Positions 61,014 through 64,000 of a stretch of 64,000 bases of DNA are shown here, in pieces. Each line of letters begins with the position of its first letter. The first letter of the stretch is position 1. The notes under the pieces are model-generated. The model was given only the letters and a program-made list of their open reading frames with translations, did not search any database and had not been told where the DNA came from. Source of the DNA: Acidimicrobiia bacterium (GTDB taxonomy: Bacteria > Actinomycetota > Acidimicrobiia > Acidimicrobiales > CAIXPF01). Both the position numbers and the translations under genes were made by a program. The stretch covers positions 62,001 through 126,000 of the forward strand of contig CANJRG010000011.1 in the NCBI GenBank assembly GCA_947476745.1, in the 5' to 3' direction.

Positions 61014-62615
61014 ATGAACGCGACAGGACGCAACGTCAACCGGCGGTTACGGGCGGTGGCGGCGGCGGTGGTGGTGTGCGCCGCCGCCGCCGTGCTCGTG
61101 GCTTTCCCGCCCAGCGGCGCCCCTGGGGCGTCGGCCATGACCCGGGATGGGTCCGAACGCGCCGCGAGACACCGTCGGACTACCACGACGACCGCTCGAC
61201 CGCGGTCCACGACCACAACGGCCAAGCCCCGGACCACGACCACAACGGCCAAGCCCCGGACCACGACCACCCGGCCGTCGACCACGACGACCACCGTGCC
61301 GACGACGACCACCGTGCCGACGACGACCACCGTGCCGACGACGACCACCGTGCCCACGACGACCACCGTTCCGACGACGACCACTGCCCCGGCGAACCTC
61401 GTCGTGTGGTGGGTGAGCCCGACCGGCAGCGACACGAACCCGGGCACGAGCCGGCAGCTGGCCCTGCGGACGTTGGCCGAGGCGTGGCGACGCATACCGA
61501 TGAGTACGCCACTGACGAGGGGTGTGCGCGTCAACATCGCCGCTGGGACCTACGGCCGCGACACCCTGCCGGCCTACTTGGAGTCGCGGTGGGGCAGCCC
61601 GACGGCACCGATCGAGCTGGTCGCCGTGGACGGGCCCCGGACCGCCGTGTTGCTTGGCGATCTCAACGTGTTCGACGTGCGTTCGCTGCTCGTCGACGGG
61701 CTGCGGATCGCCCCCGGCGGCGACGCCTTCCACTGCGAGCGATGCACCGAGCTCACGTTGCGGCGGGTCGAGCTCGACGGTGGGACCCGCCAGGCTCACG
61801 AGACGCTCAAGGTCAACCAGTCGACCGACGTGGTGGTCGAGGACAGCGACATCCACGGCGCCTGGGACAACGCCATCGATTTCGTCGCCGTGCATGGCGG
61901 GCGGATCGCCCGCAACCGCATCCACGACGCCGACGACTGGTGCGCCTACACCAAGGGGGGATCGGTCGATCTCGTGGTCGAGGACAACGAGATCTTCGAC
62001 TGCGGCACCGGCGGGTTCACCGCCGGGCAGGGCACCGGTCTGGAATGGACCATGGCCCCGCATTTCACCTACGAGGCCGAGCGGATCACGGTGCGACGCA
62101 ACCGCATCCACGACACGTGGGGCGCCGGTCTCGGCGTAAACGGCGGCAGCGACATTGTCATGAGCGGCAACACCCTCGAGCGAGTGGGGGCCCGTAGCCA
62201 TCTGATCGAGGTCACCTTCGGCGCCCGGGGCTGTGACGGTGACACCGCGACCTGCCGGGCCCGGCTCGCCGCAGGGGCCTGGGGGACCGACGCCCGCGAC
62301 GACGGCACCAACTTCACCCGGATCCCGAACCGCAACGTGCGGATCGAGGGCAACACCATCGACAACCCGCCGGACCGTCCCAGTGCCTGGCAGCACTTCT
62401 TCGTGCCCTCGGCCTGGACCGCAGCACAGCCGGGTACGGCGGCCAACCCCGGCCCGGCGTTCGCCGACGACGGGCTGGTGATCCGGGGCAACACCATCCG
62501 CAACGGCGGACTGTCGATGTCGCTCGGGGTCGGCGGCGAGGACAGCGGCTGCGGGCCCACCAACCCCACCTGCAACGTCACCCAACTGCTGCGCAACAAC
62601 ACGTTCCTGCCGTGA
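61014..62615 (+). CDS. Secreted right-handed beta-helix protein with Thr/Pro linker
   Basis: A 533-residue protein. Signal peptide at about residues 10-45 (VVVCAAAAVLVAF), then a Thr-Pro-rich linker with (TTTTVP)n repeats to about residue 122, then a pectate-lyase-like/beta-helix domain: WWVSPTGSDTNPGTS, VRVNIAAGTYGRDTL, and repeated coils such as VVVEDSDIHG, GRIARNRIHDADDW, LVVEDNEIFDCG, ITVRRNRIHDTWG, VRIEGNTIDN. This is a parallel beta-helix typical of polysaccharide-binding or -cleaving proteins; catalytic residues were not identified. ATG 61014 lies 6 bases after TGTGAT. Confidence 0.75.
   Translation: MNATGRNVNRRLRAVAAAVVVCAAAAVLVAFPPSGAPGASAMTRDGSERAARHRRTTTTTARPRSTTTTAKPRTTTTTAKPRTTTTRPSTTTTTVPTTTTVPTTTTVPTTTTVPTTTTVPTTTTAPANLVVWWVSPTGSDTNPGTSRQLALRTLAEAWRRIPMSTPLTRGVRVNIAAGTYGRDTLPAYLESRWGSPTAPIELVAVDGPRTAVLLGDLNVFDVRSLLVDGLRIAPGGDAFHCERCTELTLRRVELDGGTRQAHETLKVNQSTDVVVEDSDIHGAWDNAIDFVAVHGGRIARNRIHDADDWCAYTKGGSVDLVVEDNEIFDCGTGGFTAGQGTGLEWTMAPHFTYEAERITVRRNRIHDTWGAGLGVNGGSDIVMSGNTLERVGARSHLIEVTFGARGCDGDTATCRARLAAGAWGTDARDDGTNFTRIPNRNVRIEGNTIDNPPDRPSAWQHFFVPSAWTAAQPGTAANPGPAFADDGLVIRGNTIRNGGLSMSLGVGGEDSGCGPTNPTCNVTQLLRNNTFLP
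61283..61390. repeat. 18-base tandem repeat, 6 copies, in the beta-helix protein linker
   Basis: Unit GACGACGACCACCGTGCC, three perfect and three near-perfect copies, encoding TTTTVP repeats. Confidence 0.9.
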
Positions 62616-62654
62616 CCCGCGGGGTTCTGCCGCCTGCGGTGGGCGCCCATCGGC

Positions 62655-62660
62655 CAGACT
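62655..62660 (+). promoter_or_regulatory. Possible leaderless -10 box of the response regulator gene
   Basis: CAGACT lies 8 bases before ATG 62669. Confidence 0.35.
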
Positions 62661-62668
62661 TCTCGGCG

Positions 62669-63343
62669 ATGCGTGTGCTGCTGGTAGAGGATGATCCGGT
62701 GCTGGGGCAGGTCCTGCAGCGGGGCCTGCGCGAGGACGGCTACGGCACAGACCTGGTGGGCACCGTCGCTGCCGCGGACCTGCAGCTCGGCGTGGACGAG
62801 TACGACGCCGTGGTGTTGGACCTCGGTCTGCCCGACGGTGACGGGCTGGGCCTGTGCCGGCAGATCCGGGCCCGGGGGCTGCCCACCGCGGTGGTGATCC
62901 TGACCGCCCGCGACACCCTGTCGGACAAGGTGGCCGGGCTCGACAGCGGGGCGGACGACTACCTCGTCAAACCCTTCGACTATCCCGAGCTGGCGGCGCG
63001 TCTACGGGCAGTGCTGCGCCGCCCCCGGACGGCGGTGCCACCCGTACTGGCCGTCGGCGACATCCGGCTCGACCCCGCCACCCACACGGTGTGGCGGGGG
63101 GCGATCGTGATCCCCCTCACCGCCCGCGAGTTCGCCCTGCTGCAGTACCTGCTGCTGCACGCCGGTCGGGTGATCAGCCGCAGCGAGCTCTTGGAGCATG
63201 TCTGGGACGCCCACTACGACGGCACGTCCAACGTGGTGGACGCCCATGTCGCCAACCTCCGGCGCAAGCTCGACCTGCCCGGTGACGCGGCTCCCATTGC
63301 CACCGTGCGCGGGGTGGGGTTCGGCATCGGACTGCCGGAGTGA
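62669..63343 (+). CDS. OmpR-family response regulator
   Basis: A 224-residue two-component regulator. The receiver domain has the acidic pair in VEDDP, phosphoacceptor Asp51 in VVLDLGLPDGDG, conserved Thr in LTARD and Lys in LVKPFDY; the C-terminal winged helix has LTAREFALLQYLLLHAG, SRSELLEHVWD and SNVVDAHVANLRRKLD. The start ATG 62669 was preferred over an upstream in-frame ATG at 62612. It overlaps the kinase gene by 4 bases. Target genes unknown. Confidence 0.93.
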   Translation: MRVLLVEDDPVLGQVLQRGLREDGYGTDLVGTVAAADLQLGVDEYDAVVLDLGLPDGDGLGLCRQIRARGLPTAVVILTARDTLSDKVAGLDSGADDYLVKPFDYPELAARLRAVLRRPRTAVPPVLAVGDIRLDPATHTVWRGAIVIPLTAREFALLQYLLLHAGRVISRSELLEHVWDAHYDGTSNVVDAHVANLRRKLDLPGDAAPIATVRGVGFGIGLPE

Positions 63344-64000
63344 CCGCCAGGCCGTACCGTATGGCATGGCGCCGTCTGCTGGCCGCCGCGGCGGTACTCG
63401 CCGTGCCGGTGGGCCTGGTCGCCGCCGTCGCCTGGCGGGCCGGCGACGCAGCGGCGAGCCGGTCGCTCGAAGCCCATGCCGACGAGGTCCTCGACAACGC
63501 CATGCGCCTGGTGGGAACGGGCGAGGGCCGTCCAGTCGACGGCACCTGGCTGGCCGGCCCCTCGGGCCCGGTGCGCACCCTTGGCGCCACCGAGATCGAG
63601 CCACCGTGGAACGGCCTGCTGTCCGAGGCGGTGCAGTACCCGACCCGGCGCGCCTTCAGCGAGAACGGCCGGTCCTTCGTGGCGTTCGGCCGGCCCTGGG
63701 CCGCGGGCCAGGCCCTGGTGACGGTGGTGGAGCTCGCCGACCGCCAGGCCCGACGGCAATCCAGCCACCTGACGGTGGCGGCGGCGGCGATGGTGGCCTT
63801 GGTGGTGGGGACCGTGGCAGCGGAACTCGCCCGGCGTCGGCTGGTCCGTAGCGCCGACGCCCGGGTGGCCCGCCAGCAGGCGCTGCTCGCCGACGCCGCC
63901 CACGAGATGCGAACCCCGCTCGCGGTCATCCAGGCGTCCACGAGCCAGGCCCTGGCCCGGCCCCGGCCCATCGAGGACTACGTACGGGTCCTGGCCGAGG
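63340..64000 (+). CDS. Sensor histidine kinase, N-terminal part (runs off the right edge)
   Basis: At least 220 residues are in the window. One transmembrane helix lies at about 12-31 (LLAAAAVLAVPVGLVAAV), an extracytoplasmic sensor of about 110 residues follows, then a second helix at about 143-160, and the HisKA domain with the phospho-accepting His in DAAHEMRTPLAVIQ near 190-203. The catalytic ATPase domain lies beyond the edge. The GTG start overlaps the regulator stop (GTGA), a translationally coupled pair. The signal sensed is unknown. Confidence 0.9.
   Translation, partial: MTARPYRMAWRRLLAAAAVLAVPVGLVAAVAWRAGDAAASRSLEAHADEVLDNAMRLVGTGEGRPVDGTWLAGPSGPVRTLGATEIEPPWNGLLSEAVQYPTRRAFSENGRSFVAFGRPWAAGQALVTVVELADRQARRQSSHLTVAAAAMVALVVGTVAAELARRRLVRSADARVARQQALLADAAHEMRTPLAVIQASTSQALARPRPIEDYVRVLAE

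Overview
The window is very GC-rich, densely coding bacterial chromosome. The gene set is actinobacterial: an ECF sigma/zinc anti-sigma pair of the SigR-RsrA type, ClpC, RadA next to the diadenylate cyclase DisA, a TilS next to an F420-associated metalloprotease, homodimeric pyruvate dehydrogenase AceE, OtsA/OtsB, F420/LLM-type oxidoreductase, DUF3040, moxR-DUF58-transglutaminase. Gene content, very short or absent 5' leaders, and surface proteins of the N-terminal TM/PKD/beta-helix kind suggest an uncultured or little-studied actinobacterium, plausibly class Acidimicrobiia; this placement is inference, as no rRNA is present. I see no insertion sequence, prophage or CRISPR array. No gene-free stretch exceeds about 300 bases.

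Layout. 1-2.5 kb: the start of a PAS-domain gene running off the left edge, tRNA-Thr(CGT), and a secreted Ala/Thr-rich repeat protein. 2.7-5.1 kb: an SDR dehydrogenase diverging from a SigR/RsrA-like redox pair, then a small Cys/His protein and a small membrane protein. 5.1-12.3 kb: housekeeping (metalloprotease, tilS, a phosphatase-like protein without catalytic Cys, mutM, a polyprenyl diphosphate synthase, clpC). 12.4-20.1 kb: an LppM-like lipoprotein fused to a degenerate HAD domain, radA, disA, a Crp-family regulator, and an overlapping ispD-ispF-rlmB operon. 20.1-33.1 kb: catabolic and lipid enzymes (D-aminoacylase family, GMC oxidoreductase, hotdog thioesterase, acyl-CoA synthetase, isobutyryl-CoA-mutase-like large subunit, LLM oxidoreductase, TLP1-type thiolase-like protein) mixed with membrane and surface proteins and a truncated ATP-grasp gene. 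33.1-42.3 kb: a PKD-repeat surface protein facing a moxR-DUF58-transglutaminase operon whose transglutaminase has lost its nucleophile. 42.4-49.4 kb: aceE, glycerate kinase, otsA, otsB, LytR_C protein, tRNA-Thr(TGT). 49.4-52.4 kb: two YHYH-domain lipoproteins divergent from a TetR regulator, with a palindrome between them. 52.6-60.4 kb: PIG-L deacetylase, peptidase E, a CmoB-like methyltransferase, a short ABM-like protein, a tandem CaiB/BaiF CoA-transferase, a multicopper oxidase lipoprotein, and a fused scar of asparagine-synthase and glycosyltransferase pseudogenes. 60.6-64 kb: two secreted proteins and a two-component system running off the right edge.

Two themes run through the window. 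First, many genes begin 6-8 bases after a TANNNT (or CANNNT) hexamer with no ribosome binding site, which points to leaderless transcripts; this was used to choose starts, while genes inside operons or with leaders have GGAGG-type sites. Second, several proteins keep a fold but have lost catalytic residues (phosphatase-like, HAD-like, transglutaminase-like, thiolase-like), and many surface or linker regions are built from short in-frame tandem repeats.
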